From Phaeospirillum sp. (GTDB lineage Bacteria; Pseudomonadota; Alphaproteobacteria; Rhodospirillales; Magnetospirillaceae), in assembly GCA_030651575.1 (NCBI GenBank), contig JAUSFB010000032.1, forward strand, positions 520,001 through 584,000: a stretch of 64,000 bases of DNA, in the 5' to 3' direction. The notes beneath the pieces were generated by a model. The model was not told the origin of the DNA. It searched no databases and saw nothing but the letters and a program-made list of their open reading frames with translations. The position numbers were made by a program, and so were the translations under genes. This document shows, piece after piece, positions 1 to 10,214 of the stretch (its first letter is position 1; the number at the start of each line of letters is the position of its first letter).

Positions 1-33
1 GATGTAGGAAACGGTAGCGAGACTAGCTGACAT
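1..33 (-). CDS. pntB: NAD(P) transhydrogenase beta subunit, first 11 codons only (partial)
   Basis: The minus strand starts ATG at 33 and reads MSASLATVSYI before leaving the window. A strong purine-rich ribosome binding site (AAGGGGGGC) lies just upstream, and the start sits 10 nt after the pntA stop codon. PntB is the membrane and NADP(H)-binding partner of PntA, so position and the hydrophobic start support the call. Only the N-terminus is visible, so family membership rests on synteny. Confidence 0.7.
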   Translation of the reverse strand, partial: MSASLATVSYI

Positions 34-43
34 GGTGCCCCCC

Positions 44-1633
44 TTACTTGCGGAACATCGCCAACATGCGACGGGTGACGGCAAAGCCACCGAACATATT
101 GATGGAGGTGAGAATGATGCCGATAAACGCCAGGAAGCCGATCCAGAACCCCGGACGCGACACACTGGCCTCAAGCGGCGGAGAGATCTGGACCAGCGCC
201 CCGATGGCGATGATGCTGGAGATGGCGTTGGTGACGCTCATCAGCGGCGTGTGCAGAGCGGGAGTGACGTTCCAGACCACCATGTAACCGACGAAGCAGG
301 CCAGCACGAACACGGTGAGATGTCCCAGGAAGGCCGCCGGAGCATTGGCGCCGACGAACCAGAAGGCCAACGCGCCGATGCCAAAGACGATGGCCAGGGT
401 TTTGACGGGCATCGGACCGCTGCTGCCGTGGCCATGGCCGGACTTCTTCGCCGCGATGGGAGCGGCGGCGGCCGGCTTGGCCTGGGGCGGGGCGGCGGAG
501 AGCTTGGGCGGCGGCGGCGGCCAGGTGACGACGCCGTCCTTGATGACGGTGGCGCCGCGGATGACCTCGTCTTCCATGTTGACGTCGATGGTGCCATCCT
601 TGGCCTTGGCCAGTTCCTCGGTCATGCGCAGCAGATTGGTCGCATACAAGGTGCTGGACTGCTTGGACAGGCGCGACGGCAGATCGGTGTAGCCGATGAT
701 GGTGACGCCGTGGCGCACCACCACCTCGCCCGGAACGGTCAGCTCGCAATTGCCGCCCTGCTCCGAGGCCAGATCGACGATGACGCTGCCGGGACGCATG
801 CTCTGCACCATTTCGGTGGTGATGAGCTTGGGGGCGGGCTTGCCGGGGATCAGGGCCGTGGTGATGATGATATCGACGTCCTTGGCCTGCTTGGCGAAGG
901 TCTCCAACTGGGCCTTTTGAAAACCCTCGCTCATCACCTTGGCATAACCGCCGACACCGGTGCCTTCCTCCTGATAATCGACAGGGATGAATTCGGCGCC
1001 CATGGACTTGATCTGATCGCCGACCTCGGGCCGCGTATCATTGGCCCGGACGATGGCGCCAAGGCTGACGGCGGTGCCCAGGGCGGCAAGGCCGGCGACA
1101 CCGGCACCGATAACGAAGACCTTGGCCGGCGGCACCTTGCCCGCGGCGGTGATCTGGCCGGTGAAAAAGCGGCCGAAATGGTGCGCGGCCTCGATTACCG
1201 CACGATAGCCGGCGATGTTGGCCATGGAGGACAGGGCGTCCATCTTCTGGGCGCGCGACATGCGCGGAACGGAGTCCATGGCCAGCACGGTGATCTTCCG
1301 ATCGGCCAGCGCCTGAAGAAGGTCGGGATTCTGGGCAGGCCAGACGAAACTCACCAGGGTGGCGCCTTCCTTGACGAAGGCGACCTCGTCCATGCTGGGG
1401 GCGCGGACCTTGAAGACGATATCCGCCGAACTCCAAAGCTCGGCGGCGCTGCCGACGATCCTGGCCCCGGCGGCGACATAGGCGTCGTCGCCAAAGTTGG
1501 CCAGCGCACCGGCGCCGCTCTCCACGACAACCTCGAATCCCAACTTGATCAGCTTTTCAACGACATCGGGCACGCTCGCGACCCGCTTCTCGTTGGCATA
1601 AATTTCTTTTGGGATTCCAATGATCGAAGACAT
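44..1633 (-). CDS. pntA: NAD(P)(+) transhydrogenase alpha subunit
   Basis: PntA with PntB couples hydride transfer from NADH to NADP+ to inward proton movement across the cytoplasmic membrane. The 529-aa product has the usual full-length, E. coli-like layout. An alanine-dehydrogenase/PNT-type NAD-binding region covers about residues 1-375, with the Rossmann glycine motif GAGVAG at 176-181. An Ala/Pro/Lys linker follows, then about four C-terminal membrane segments from residue ~410. Some alphaproteobacteria split this subunit in two; here it is one gene. The ATG at 1633 is preceded by AGGAG. pntB follows after 10 nt, so the two are co-transcribed. Confidence 0.95.
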   Translation of the reverse strand: MSSIIGIPKEIYANEKRVASVPDVVEKLIKLGFEVVVESGAGALANFGDDAYVAAGARIVGSAAELWSSADIVFKVRAPSMDEVAFVKEGATLVSFVWPAQNPDLLQALADRKITVLAMDSVPRMSRAQKMDALSSMANIAGYRAVIEAAHHFGRFFTGQITAAGKVPPAKVFVIGAGVAGLAALGTAVSLGAIVRANDTRPEVGDQIKSMGAEFIPVDYQEEGTGVGGYAKVMSEGFQKAQLETFAKQAKDVDIIITTALIPGKPAPKLITTEMVQSMRPGSVIVDLASEQGGNCELTVPGEVVVRHGVTIIGYTDLPSRLSKQSSTLYATNLLRMTEELAKAKDGTIDVNMEDEVIRGATVIKDGVVTWPPPPPKLSAAPPQAKPAAAAPIAAKKSGHGHGSSGPMPVKTLAIVFGIGALAFWFVGANAPAAFLGHLTVFVLACFVGYMVVWNVTPALHTPLMSVTNAISSIIAIGALVQISPPLEASVSRPGFWIGFLAFIGIILTSINMFGGFAVTRRMLAMFRK

Positions 1634-2185
1634 GGCTTCTCCTGTGTTTCATTGGCGTTGCATCTCGCCCCGCACCATAGCGCCGACGCAGACACGTGAA
1701 TTGAGACTCGGCGCGTAATCAGGCATTGACTACGTATTGTGTGAAGCGAAACGCGACAGAACCCGTCTATGTCAGCGCATCCCACCATCGCTGCAAAAAT
1801 CAACACTATTCCAGCGATCAATGCAATGTCCTAAAGGTCAAAGCCGCTGGATTCTTCATACGAGATCTATGGATAGCGATTATGGCCATTCTGTAAAAAC
1901 GACTTTGCCGTGTCATGATCGCTTCCGTGACCATGCCCCCTCACCGAATCCCGCGCCCGATTTGATGGCCGCCGCAATGATGCGTCGCGGCATAAACCAC
2001 GTTTTCGGGTCACGGGCGAGCGGTCAATCGCCGGTTACACCTTCTGAGTAGGAACAATGGTGGAGTGCCCACCACCCGTCAAGGTAGGCTTGTCAGGACA
2101 TGCCGCCTCCCGGCATGATGACCGCCGGAAACGCCGCTTTGAATCGGGCCGGATAACATCCGCCAGGCATCGGGAGAACAGCCGG
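1634..2185. other. Intergenic region between divergent pntA and DUF3108 gene, no gene seen
   Basis: This 552-nt stretch must hold the promoters of both divergent genes. The ORFs that cross it (1549..1821 minus, 1737..2051 plus) have no recognisable protein features and no good ribosome binding site. A perfect 7-bp inverted repeat CATGCCG/CGGCATG (2099-2117, 5-nt loop) sits about 70 nt before the DUF3108 start. I cannot assign a promoter with confidence. Confidence 0.5.
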
Positions 2186-3010
2186 ATGAAGGCAAGTTTG
2201 CTCGGCATCGTCACGATAACCCTGGCCGCGGCTCCGGCGATGGCCGAGCCGGTGGGCTTCCGTTACGAGATCATGTGGGGCGGCTTTCACGCCGGCGACC
2301 TGGCCATCACCCGCGACGACCGGGAATCCTCCAGCCGGACCGGCATGTCCATCCGAACCGTCGGCCTGTTCGACAAGCTGCTGCGCCTGCGCTTTTCAGC
2401 CGAGGGAAGCAGCCGGCTGACCCATGGCGCCGACCCCGCCTCCGAGTCCTATCAGACCCGCTACCGCAACCGATACCAAGAGCACCTTTTACGGATCGTC
2501 TTTGGATTGGATGGCGAGCCCATGACCATGATCGACGAAGTGGTGGAACGCTTTGCCCCGCCCCCCGACGATGACGAGCCCAACCCGCCGGTCACACCGG
2601 AAAGCCGCCGGGGCGCCATGGACCCGCTGACCAACGTGACGATCCTGGGCCGCAAGGCCAGAGCGGCGCTGGAGGGCGGCCCCACCCATTTCCGCACCGC
2701 CTCATTCGATGGACGCCGAGCCTACGATTTCGAGGTGACGGTGCTAGGCCGCGGCCCCATCAGCATCCGTGACCGTGAATTCGACGCCATCGCCCTTCGG
2801 ATGGTTCTGGCCCCCGTCGCCGGCTTCAAGGCTAAATTCCGCCGGCTGTGGGAAGACGCCGAATACACGGTTCATCTCGACCCGGACTCCTTGCTGCCGC
2901 TCCGGGTCATGACGGACAGCTTCACCGCCGCCACCGTCATCAACGCCCTGGAGCCCTGCCGGGTCGCGGCAGAGCAGTGTGCCCCCCGTTTGACCGGAAA
3001 TTCTCGCTAA
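2186..3010 (+). CDS. Exported DUF3108 domain protein
   Basis: The ORF track start (2057) is too early. The ATG at 2186 follows CGGGAGAAC and begins a clean signal peptide ending at AMA, so the 274-aa product is secreted to the periplasm. The mature part starts VGFRYEIMWGGFHAGDLAI, which fits DUF3108: a beta-rich envelope protein that binds no known cofactor and reads like a lipocalin/LolA-type barrel. There is an acidic-proline patch (PPPDDDEPNPP) near the middle. Function is unknown. It is monocistronic, with a chemoreceptor gene 141 nt downstream. Confidence 0.8.
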   Translation: MKASLLGIVTITLAAAPAMAEPVGFRYEIMWGGFHAGDLAITRDDRESSSRTGMSIRTVGLFDKLLRLRFSAEGSSRLTHGADPASESYQTRYRNRYQEHLLRIVFGLDGEPMTMIDEVVERFAPPPDDDEPNPPVTPESRRGAMDPLTNVTILGRKARAALEGGPTHFRTASFDGRRAYDFEVTVLGRGPISIRDREFDAIALRMVLAPVAGFKAKFRRLWEDAEYTVHLDPDSLLPLRVMTDSFTAATVINALEPCRVAAEQCAPRLTGNSR

Positions 3011-3151
3011 TCCGAGGGCATTCGCCAACATCTTACGCTGTAACGACTTGTAACGTTCGGGTCGCATATATTAGACTTTATGGATTAATAATTTTCGGCC
3101 TCCCCGGACAATCCGGACTCGAATGGCCGGAAACTCGGGGAGGAAAACCGG

Positions 3152-5308
3152 ATGAACCTTTCAGGTGCATTTTCGGGATTACGGATCTCGGCCCGCCTCT
3201 GGTTGCTGGGCGGGGTGCCGCTGGTTGGTCTGGCCGTGGTTTTCGTGGCGGATTCGCTTCAGCTCAGGGCGGAGATGGTCGCCGCGCGCGAAGTCAAGTT
3301 GCGCCATGTGGTCGAAGCCGCCTCCGGTGTGCTGGACCACTTTGCCGAAGAGGCCAAGCAAGGCCGCCTGACCGAAGCCCAGGCGAAGACCGCCGCCATG
3401 GCTTCCATCAGGAAGATGCGCTACGACAAGGCCGAGTATCTGTGGATCAACGATCTGGGGAAGCCGGTTCCCGTCGTCATCATGCACCCGATCTCACCGG
3501 CGCTTGACGGCAAGATCCTCGACGACGCCAAATTCAACAAAGCCACCGCCATGAGCGAAGGCAGCGCCGGCAAAGTTGAGCCGCTCGACCATATCAACCT
3601 GTTCAAGGCCATGGTCATGGTGGTCGAAAAGGCCGGCCACGGCTATGTCAGCTACGACTGGCCAAAGCCCAAGGAGGGCGGCGGCACCAGCACTGAAACC
3701 TTCCCCAAATTATCCTACGTCAAGGGATTCGCGCCCTGGGGCTGGCTGATCGGCTCGGGCGTCTATATCGACGACATCGATATGGCCTTCGAGGCGGAAC
3801 TGGTCCGGCGCGGCGTGATATTGGGGCTGATCTTGCTGGTGGTCGGCGGCATCGGGCTGGTGATCAGCCGCAGCATCTCATCAGGCTTCAAGGCCCTGGG
3901 CGCGGATATCGACACCGTCCGCCATGGCGATCTCGGCGCCCCCCTGTCCCTCAGCGTCAACCGACGGGACGAGTTCGGCGAAGTCGCCGGAGTTCTGGTG
4001 GAAATGGCTGAAAACCGCCGCCTGCTCGACACCGCCGATCAACAGCGCCAAAGCACCCAGCGCAAGGCCGATCACGACCGTTATCTCATGCAGCGCAACA
4101 TGCTGCGTTCACTGGTTCAGGCGGCCATGCTCGGCAACGAGGCCATGATCACCCTGTCCAAGATGAAGTACGAAATCGACCAGTCCACCACCGAAGTCAA
4201 CCGCATGGCCATCGCCATCGATGAAATGAGCGATTCGATCCAGGCCATTTCCACCGACAGCAACAGCGCCGCCGGAGGAGCCGGCATAGCCGGCGATGCC
4301 GCCAATAGCGGCCTCAACGCCAGCCGGGACGCCTTGTCGGCGTTCGAACGCATCGTCACTGCGGTCAGCAGCGCCGGGGCCAAGGTCGAGGGACTGGCCG
4401 AGGCGTCGGCCCAGATCGGCGAGATCGTCACCGCCATCGAGGCGGTGGCCGGACAAACCAACCTGCTGGCGCTCAACGCCACCATCGAGGCGGCGCGGGC
4501 CGGCGAGGCGGGCAAGGGCTTTGCCGTGGTCGCCAACGAGGTCAAAACCCTGGCCAACCAGACCGCCAAGGCCACCGTCGATATCCGCTCGCGCATCGAA
4601 TCCCTGCAAGGCGAGATGGGGGCCATCGTCGGCGCCATCGATCAAAGCACCTCCGCCGTCTCGGATGGCCGCGCCCTGGTGGGCGCCCTGGGCGAGCGGT
4701 TGCACGGCATCGCCGATCAGGTCAGCTCGGTTCAGCAAAGCATGACCACGATCTCCGGCGTGCTGGAAGGCCAGTCGGGAACCGCCGGACGACTGGCCTC
4801 CGGCACGACCCAGATGGTCCATCTGGCCCGTCAGAACAACGAATTGCTGAGTGAAGTCCTGGAATCCATGGGCCGCATGAGCCAACACCTGGACTCCCAG
4901 GTCGGCAATTACGCCAATCTGGGCTCGGGCGCCCTGTTGGTGGAAATCGCCAAGAACGATCACATCGCCTTCAAGCGCCGCGTGCTGGACGGTGTCCTGG
5001 GCCGCACCGATCTCAAGGCCGACGCCATTCCCGACCACCATGGCTGCCGCCTGGGCAAGTGGTACGACGCCATCACCGACCAGACCGTGCTCGGCAATTC
5101 CGCCTATACCTGTCTGGTCAATCCCCACCAGCAGGTCCATGCCGCTGCCAAGGTCGCCTTGACTCTGTCGCGAGAGGGCAACCTGAAGGAAGCCTTCAAC
5201 GCGCTGGAGGAGATGAACACCGCCTCGGTCAGCGTGGTGACCATGCTGGAGAATCTGGCGACCGAACTGAACAAGATGGAAGAGACCCGCCTGCTGGTGA
5301 CGGGATAG
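3152..5308 (+). CDS. Methyl-accepting chemotaxis protein with single Cache, HAMP and C-terminal CZB domain
   Basis: This 718-aa chemoreceptor relays a periplasmic ligand signal to the CheA/CheW array. The order is TM1 (about 10-30), a periplasmic single-Cache domain with the signature [11 protein letters not shown] followed by MHP, TM2 (about 220-240), HAMP, then the signalling hairpin with tip [19 protein letters not shown]. The last ~90 residues contain [11 protein letters not shown], the hallmark of a chemoreceptor zinc-binding (CZB) domain. In characterised CZB proteins the zinc-Cys site responds to oxidants or free zinc. The ATG at 3152 has GGGGAGGAAAACC upstream. The 141-nt leader before it is AT-rich (GCATATATTAGAC) and likely carries the promoter. 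Confidence 0.93.
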   Translation: MNLSGAFSGLRISARLWLLGGVPLVGLAVVFVADSLQLRAEMVAAREVKLRHVVEAASGVLDHFAEEAKQGRLTEAQAKTAAMASIRKMRYDKAEYLWINDLGKPVPVVIMHPISPALDGKILDDAKFNKATAMSEGSAGKVEPLDHINLFKAMVMVVEKAGHGYVSYDWPKPKEGGGTSTETFPKLSYVKGFAPWGWLIGSGVYIDDIDMAFEAELVRRGVILGLILLVVGGIGLVISRSISSGFKALGADIDTVRHGDLGAPLSLSVNRRDEFGEVAGVLVEMAENRRLLDTADQQRQSTQRKADHDRYLMQRNMLRSLVQAAMLGNEAMITLSKMKYEIDQSTTEVNRMAIAIDEMSDSIQAISTDSNSAAGGAGIAGDAANSGLNASRDALSAFERIVTAVSSAGAKVEGLAEASAQIGEIVTAIEAVAGQTNLLALNATIEAARAGEAGKGFAVVANEVKTLANQTAKATVDIRSRIESLQGEMGAIVGAIDQSTSAVSDGRALVGALGERLHGIADQVSSVQQSMTTISGVLEGQSGTAGRLASGTTQMVHLARQNNELLSEVLESMGRMSQHLDSQVGNYANLGSGALLVEIAKNDHIAFKRRVLDGVLGRTDLKADAIPDHHGCRLGKWYDAITDQTVLGNSAYTCLVNPHQQVHAAAKVALTLSREGNLKEAFNALEEMNTASVSVVTMLENLATELNKMEETRLLVTG

Positions 5309-5326
5309 GGGCGCGCCGCGCGCCCC
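5308..5326. terminator. GC-rich hairpin between convergent genes
   Basis: GGGGCGCG-CCG-CGCGCCCC is a perfect 8-bp inverted repeat that begins at the stop codon of the chemoreceptor gene and lies before the convergent pepF stop. There is no T-run on either side, so it is either a weak terminator or a transcript-end stabiliser. Confidence 0.4.
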
Positions 5327-5343
5327 TGCCTCCCCCCCCCTGG

Positions 5344-7128
5344 CTACATCGTCTCCAGCTCGTCGATGAAGCCGACCACCACATCCAGTCCCTGACGCCA
5401 GAAATCGGGATCGCCGGCGTCGAGGCCGAACGGCTCCAGCAACTCGCGATGCCGGAGCGTGCCGCCGGAACGCAGCATCTGGAGATACTTGGCGGGAAAG
5501 TCGGGCACCCCTCCCTTGGCATGAACCGAATACAGCGAATTCACCAGACAATCGCCAAAGGCATAGGCGTAGACGTAGAACGGCGAGTGGATGAAGTGCG
5601 GGATATAGGTCCAGAAATGACGATACTCGTCATCGAAGCGCACGGCTGGGCCGAGGCTCTCCGACTGCACCTTCATCCACAACGCGCCGATGGCTTCGGG
5701 CGACAGCTCGCCGTGGTGACGTTCCTCGTGCAGCAGTGACTCGAAGTCGTAAAAGGCGATCTGGCGGACCACGGTGTTAAGCATGTCCTCGACCTTGGAG
5801 GCCAGCATGATGCGGCGGCTCTTGGCCGAGGTCTCGCGCTCCAGCATGGAGCGGAAGGTCAGCATTTCACCGAACACCGAGGCGGTCTCGGCCAGGGTCA
5901 GCGGCGTATCGGCCATCAACAGCCCCTGCCCGCCCGCCAGCACCTGGTGCACCCCATGCCCCAACTCGTGGGCCAGGGTCATGACATCGCGGGTCTTGCC
6001 CTGGAAATTGACCAGCAGATAGGGGTGGACCGCCGGCACCGTCGGATGGGCGAAAGCGCCGGGCGATTTGCCCGGCCGGACCGACGCGTCGATCCAGTTG
6101 TTGTCGAAGAAACGCCGCCCCACCGCCGCCATCTCGGGCGAGAAGGCCCCATAGGCCCCCAGCACGGTGTCGCGCGCCTGCTCCCAGGTGTATTTGCGGT
6201 CGTCATCGTCGGGTAGGGGGGCGTTGCGGTCCCAGTAGTCCAGCTTGTCGACGCCGAACCACTTGGCCTTCAGGGCGTAATAACGGTGGGACAGGGGCTT
6301 GAAAGCCCCCTTGACCGCCGCCGCCAGGGCATCGACCACATGGTCCTCGACCTGATTGGACAGGTTGCGATAGGACTGTGGCCGGGGATAGTTGCGCCAC
6401 TTGTCGTCGATCTCCTTTTCCTTGGCCAAGGTGTTGGTGATCAGGGCGAACAGCGGGGCGTTCTCGCCCAGGACGCCGCCCAGGGACTTGGCCGCCGCCT
6501 TGCGCTTGGCGCCGTCGGTGTCCGACAGCAGGTTAAGCACCTCGGCCGAGGTCAGGGTCTCGCCGTCCAGGGGAAAACGCAGCCGCGCCATGGTTTCGTC
6601 GAACAGCCGGTTCCAGGCCGCGCTGCCCACCACATGCCGCTCGTGCAGCATCTTTTCCAATTCATCCGACAATTGATGCGGCCGGAACATGCGGACATCA
6701 CGCAGCCACGACGCGTAATGCCCCGCCTCCGGCGCTGTCAACAGCTCGGCCAGCCGATCATCGGCCAGCCGGTTGATTTCCAGGGTGAAAAATAAGGTGT
6801 GGGTCGAGATTTCGGTGCCCCGCTCCTGCATGCCCTGATAGAACCGGCCGCGCTCGGGATCGGAGACATTGGCGGAATAAAGCAGCTGGGCATAGGACAT
6901 CGCCCGGTAGATGCTTTCGTTGATGCCTTCATACTCGGCGATGGCGCGACCGAAATCCCTGCCCGATAGCGTCGCCAGCTTGCCGGCGTAGGCCAACTCG
7001 AACGCCTTGGCGAGATCCGTGGCGGCGACAAGATCCGATTCCAGATTCGGCGCTTCCGGCGATGAATAGAGATCGGAAAGATTCCACTCGGGAACGGCAC
7101 CGAGATCGGTCTTGGCTTGATGATTCAT
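5344..7128 (-). CDS. pepF: M3 family oligoendopeptidase F
   Basis: This cytoplasmic zinc metallopeptidase cleaves short peptides. The 594-aa product has the HEXXH zinc site as HELGH at 387-391 (AHELGHGVHQ) and a downstream glutamate in ASVFGEMLTF as the expected third zinc ligand. Length and motif context match the PepF/M3 clade. The ATG at 7128 is preceded by AAGGAG. It is divergent from the acyl-CoA synthetase gene at 7198 with only 69 nt between them, so their promoters overlap or sit close together. Confidence 0.93.
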   Translation of the reverse strand: MNHQAKTDLGAVPEWNLSDLYSSPEAPNLESDLVAATDLAKAFELAYAGKLATLSGRDFGRAIAEYEGINESIYRAMSYAQLLYSANVSDPERGRFYQGMQERGTEISTHTLFFTLEINRLADDRLAELLTAPEAGHYASWLRDVRMFRPHQLSDELEKMLHERHVVGSAAWNRLFDETMARLRFPLDGETLTSAEVLNLLSDTDGAKRKAAAKSLGGVLGENAPLFALITNTLAKEKEIDDKWRNYPRPQSYRNLSNQVEDHVVDALAAAVKGAFKPLSHRYYALKAKWFGVDKLDYWDRNAPLPDDDDRKYTWEQARDTVLGAYGAFSPEMAAVGRRFFDNNWIDASVRPGKSPGAFAHPTVPAVHPYLLVNFQGKTRDVMTLAHELGHGVHQVLAGGQGLLMADTPLTLAETASVFGEMLTFRSMLERETSAKSRRIMLASKVEDMLNTVVRQIAFYDFESLLHEERHHGELSPEAIGALWMKVQSESLGPAVRFDDEYRHFWTYIPHFIHSPFYVYAYAFGDCLVNSLYSVHAKGGVPDFPAKYLQMLRSGGTLRHRELLEPFGLDAGDPDFWRQGLDVVVGFIDELETM

Positions 7129-7197
7129 ATGTACTGACTCCTTGCCCGAGGACCAAATATAGATATGACTGGCGGCAACGAACAGGGAGATTGACGT

Positions 7198-9033
7198 ATG
7201 GTGGATATTCGCACCTGCCCCAGCCTGCCGGCCATGTTCCTGGAACAGGCCAAGGATATGGGGCAGCGCCCGTTCCTGTGGGCCAAGCGGGGGGGAGTCT
7301 GGCGCGTCCTGTCATGGCGGGACGTCGCCCTCGACGTCGTGGCCCTGGCCGGCGGTTTGCGGGCTCTGGGCCTGGAGCCCGGCGACCGGGTGGCCCTGGT
7401 TTCGGAGAACCGGCCGGAATGGGTGATCGCCGATCTGGCGATCATGGCCGCCGGCGGAATCACCGTTCCCGCCTACACCACCAACACCGTCGCCGACCAC
7501 CTTCATATCCTGGATAATTCCGGCGCCCGGCTTGTCATCGTCTCCAGCCGCCAGTTGGCGGAACGAGTGCTTGCCGCCGCCACCCGCGCCGACCGCCAGC
7601 CGGGGGTGATCGCCATCGAGCCGCCGCCGCTGTCGCAATCGGCCGGAGTGGACATGCAGTCCTGGGGCGCGGTGCTGACCATGGGGCGTGAACCCGCCCT
7701 TGGCGACAAGGTCCGGCAAGGAATCAGCGAAGTGAAGCGCGACGATACCGCCTGCCTGATCTACACCTCCGGCACCGGCGGCGTTCCCAAGGGCGTCATG
7801 CTGTCGCACGGCGCCATCTTGCACAATTGCATGGGAGCGACCGGTGTCCTGAGGGGGCTCGGCCTGGACGACAACGTCTTCTTGTCGTTCCTGCCACTGT
7901 CGCACGCCTACGAGCACACCGCCGGCCTCCACTTTCCCATCTCCATCGGCGCCCAGATCTACTACGCCGAAAGCATCGAGCATCTGGCCGCCAATATGAC
8001 CGAGGTCCGGCCGACCATCATGACGGCGGTGCCCCGCCTTTATGAAAGCATGCGCACCCGTATCCTCAAGGGGCTGCCCAAGATAAGCCCCCTGCGCCGC
8101 AAGCTGTTCCTGGCCGCCCTGGCGCTGGGCGCGCGCCGGGTCCGGTCCGGCCGGCTGGGACCGCTGGAATCCATCGCCGATCTGATCTTGGAGCGACTGG
8201 TGCGCGACAAGGTCCGGGCGCGCTTTGGCGGCCGCCTCAAGGCCTTCGTCTCGGGCGGGGCGCCCCTGCCGGTGGAAATCGGAACCTTCTTCACCGCCCT
8301 TGGCATCCGCATCCTCCAGGGCTATGGCCAGACCGAAGCGGCCCCGGTGGTCAGTTGCAACCGCCCGGACAATGTCCGCATGGAGGCGGTCGGGCCGCCG
8401 CTGGACGGGGTCGAGGTCCACACCGCCCCGGACGGCGAAATCCTGATCCGGGGCGAGTTGGTCATGCAGGGCTATTGGCGCGACCCCGAAGCCACCGCCG
8501 CCGCTATCGACGCCGAAGGCTGGCTGCACAGCGGCGATATCGGCGTCATCGACCCCGATGGCGCCATCCGCATCACCGACCGCAAGAAGGATATCATCGT
8601 CAATTCCGGCGGCGACAACATCGCGCCGCAGAGGATCGAAAGCTTTCTCACCCTTCAGCCCGAGATCGCGCAGGCCATGGTCCATGGCGACCGCCGCCCA
8701 CATCTGGTGGCCCTGATCGTGCCCGACCAGGAATGGGCTGAAGGCTGGGCCAAGGCCAATGGCCGCGCCGGCCTCGGCGGCCTCGGCCACGATTCCGAGT
8801 TCCGCCGCGCCGTCGCCCAGGCGGTGGACCGGGTCAACGCTCAACTGTCCGCCATTGAAAGAATCCGCCGCTTTATCATAAGCGATGACCCACTTTCGGT
8901 GGAAAACGGCATGCTGACCCCTACCCTCAAAATCAGACGCCACAAGATCCGCGAAACCTTCGGTGATATCCTTGAAGGCTTGTATGAAGACAAGAAGCAA
9001 TCCATCGGCCACTCTGACCCCACATTTCTATGA
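7198..9033 (+). CDS. Long-chain fatty acid-CoA ligase (AMP-forming)
   Basis: This enzyme activates fatty acids to acyl-CoA through an acyl-adenylate. The 611-aa product carries the ATP/AMP motif YTSGTGGVPKG (about 189-199), the GYGQTEAAP motif, and the adenylation loop HSGDIG followed by ITDRKKDIIVNSGGDNI. These place it in the FadD15/FACS group of the ANL superfamily. The ATG at 7198 is preceded by CAGGGAG. It appears to be transcribed alone. Fatty acid specificity cannot be read from sequence. Confidence 0.92.
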   Translation: MVDIRTCPSLPAMFLEQAKDMGQRPFLWAKRGGVWRVLSWRDVALDVVALAGGLRALGLEPGDRVALVSENRPEWVIADLAIMAAGGITVPAYTTNTVADHLHILDNSGARLVIVSSRQLAERVLAAATRADRQPGVIAIEPPPLSQSAGVDMQSWGAVLTMGREPALGDKVRQGISEVKRDDTACLIYTSGTGGVPKGVMLSHGAILHNCMGATGVLRGLGLDDNVFLSFLPLSHAYEHTAGLHFPISIGAQIYYAESIEHLAANMTEVRPTIMTAVPRLYESMRTRILKGLPKISPLRRKLFLAALALGARRVRSGRLGPLESIADLILERLVRDKVRARFGGRLKAFVSGGAPLPVEIGTFFTALGIRILQGYGQTEAAPVVSCNRPDNVRMEAVGPPLDGVEVHTAPDGEILIRGELVMQGYWRDPEATAAAIDAEGWLHSGDIGVIDPDGAIRITDRKKDIIVNSGGDNIAPQRIESFLTLQPEIAQAMVHGDRRPHLVALIVPDQEWAEGWAKANGRAGLGGLGHDSEFRRAVAQAVDRVNAQLSAIERIRRFIISDDPLSVENGMLTPTLKIRRHKIRETFGDILEGLYEDKKQSIGHSDPTFL

Positions 9034-9183
9034 ACACCTTGTTAACACACTGTGAATACAGGCTGAAAATGGTCCTTTTATCCGTTTCAAACACGGTTTA
9101 CCTTGCCTTTTATCAGGCAAACACCATAAATTCCTCCAACCTGAGCAGGCCAAAGCCTATACAGAACTCATATTTCAGTCTGG

Positions 9184-10101
9184 ATGCATATGGCCAGTCC
9201 CGCCTTCAAACTTCCCACCGCTGCGTCCCAAGCCCCACTGGACCTGTCGAAGGTCAAGGCCTTGGTCTGCGAACCGAGCGGCCTGCTTCGGCAAGGCATT
9301 CGGCTGGCGCTGAACAATGTGGGGATCCGCGCGATTACCGAGGCCAACACCTTCCTTGCCGCCCACAAGGCCTGCGAAGAGGGTGAACACGACTTCCTGG
9401 TCCTGAACCAGGAGATCGAGGCCAATGACGCAACCTATCTCCTGCGGGAAATGCGGGCGGGCAAGCTGGGCAAGGATCCGTTCGTCGTCTCCGTGATGCT
9501 GCTGGCGTCGCGGGAGGAGCCCATGGTCCGCGCCGCCATGAATTGCGGCCCTGACGACCTTCTGCTGATTCCCTTCGCCCCCGATCAATTGATGAATCGC
9601 CTGAAAGTGCTGGTGGAGCGCCGCAAGCCCTTCGTCGTCACCCATGACTATATCGGCCCCGACCGCCGCGGCGTTCCCCGGCCGGGAGTGACCTCCGCCA
9701 CCCAGTTCCACGTCCCCAACCCGGTCAGATCGCGCAGCCAGGGCATCCCCCAGGATCGCTACAACAAGCACCTGCAAGAGGTCGTCGCCGCCATGGCGGT
9801 CGAGCGGATCAAGCGTCTGGCGGCGACCATCGAATGGGAGTGCAACGCCCTTACGGTCAGCTTCCGCGACAGCGCCGCGACGCCCGAAACAACGTTCCGC
9901 AGCCTGATAAAGCTGGATTCAGTCTGTGAAGAGCTTTCCGACCGCGTCAGCAAGACACTGGGGCACGCCACGGATATTATCACAGGATATCTTACTGATA
10001 TTCGCAAACTCAAAAATACGCCAAGCAAAGTCACATTCTCGGATGTCGAACATTTAACTGTCAGCGGACGTAAAATTTACGGGACGTATACGTCGCGATA
10101 G
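9184..10101 (+). CDS. Degenerate receiver-domain protein (pseudo-response regulator)
   Basis: The first ~130 residues of this 305-aa protein follow a CheY-like fold pattern (VKALVCEPSGLLRQGIR; CGPDDLLLIPFAPDQL). The phosphorylation machinery is missing: the acidic pair is reduced to CE, the phosphoacceptor Asp is Asn in FLVLNQEIE, and the conserved Lys before Pro is Ile in LLLIPF. A basic linker (YIGPDRRGVPRPG) leads to a C-terminal all-helical region of about 120 residues with no known domain. It probably acts as a phosphorylation-independent adaptor. The start may be residue 1 or the Met at position 3; the ribosome binding site is weak for both. Confidence 0.75.
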   Translation: MHMASPAFKLPTAASQAPLDLSKVKALVCEPSGLLRQGIRLALNNVGIRAITEANTFLAAHKACEEGEHDFLVLNQEIEANDATYLLREMRAGKLGKDPFVVSVMLLASREEPMVRAAMNCGPDDLLLIPFAPDQLMNRLKVLVERRKPFVVTHDYIGPDRRGVPRPGVTSATQFHVPNPVRSRSQGIPQDRYNKHLQEVVAAMAVERIKRLAATIEWECNALTVSFRDSAATPETTFRSLIKLDSVCEELSDRVSKTLGHATDIITGYLTDIRKLKNTPSKVTFSDVEHLTVSGRKIYGTYTSR

Positions 10102-10214
10102 CTTACAACCCTCCCATCAGTATGCCCCGCTTCATCTGCTGACGCCGTGGCGATATTCCCACACAAATGCTAGATTGAAAGTGATCCGGCGCATCGCCTG
10201 GGGGGATCGCCATC

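Noticed and set aside
32-1699. 555-aa plus-strand ORF antisense to pntA
   Set aside because: Its composition is His/Asp/Gly-rich nonsense typical of the reverse frame of a GC-rich gene, and the real pntA on the other strand has clear motifs.
1737-2051. 104-aa plus-strand ORF in the pntA/DUF3108 gap
   Set aside because: No ribosome binding site, no domain or signal features, composition like intergenic sequence.
4109-5551. 480-aa minus-strand ORF over the chemoreceptor
   Set aside because: It mirrors the MCP coding sequence and shows no domain of its own.
7312-9012. 566-aa minus-strand ORF over the acyl-CoA synthetase
   Set aside because: Shadow frame; the plus-strand gene carries all adenylation motifs.
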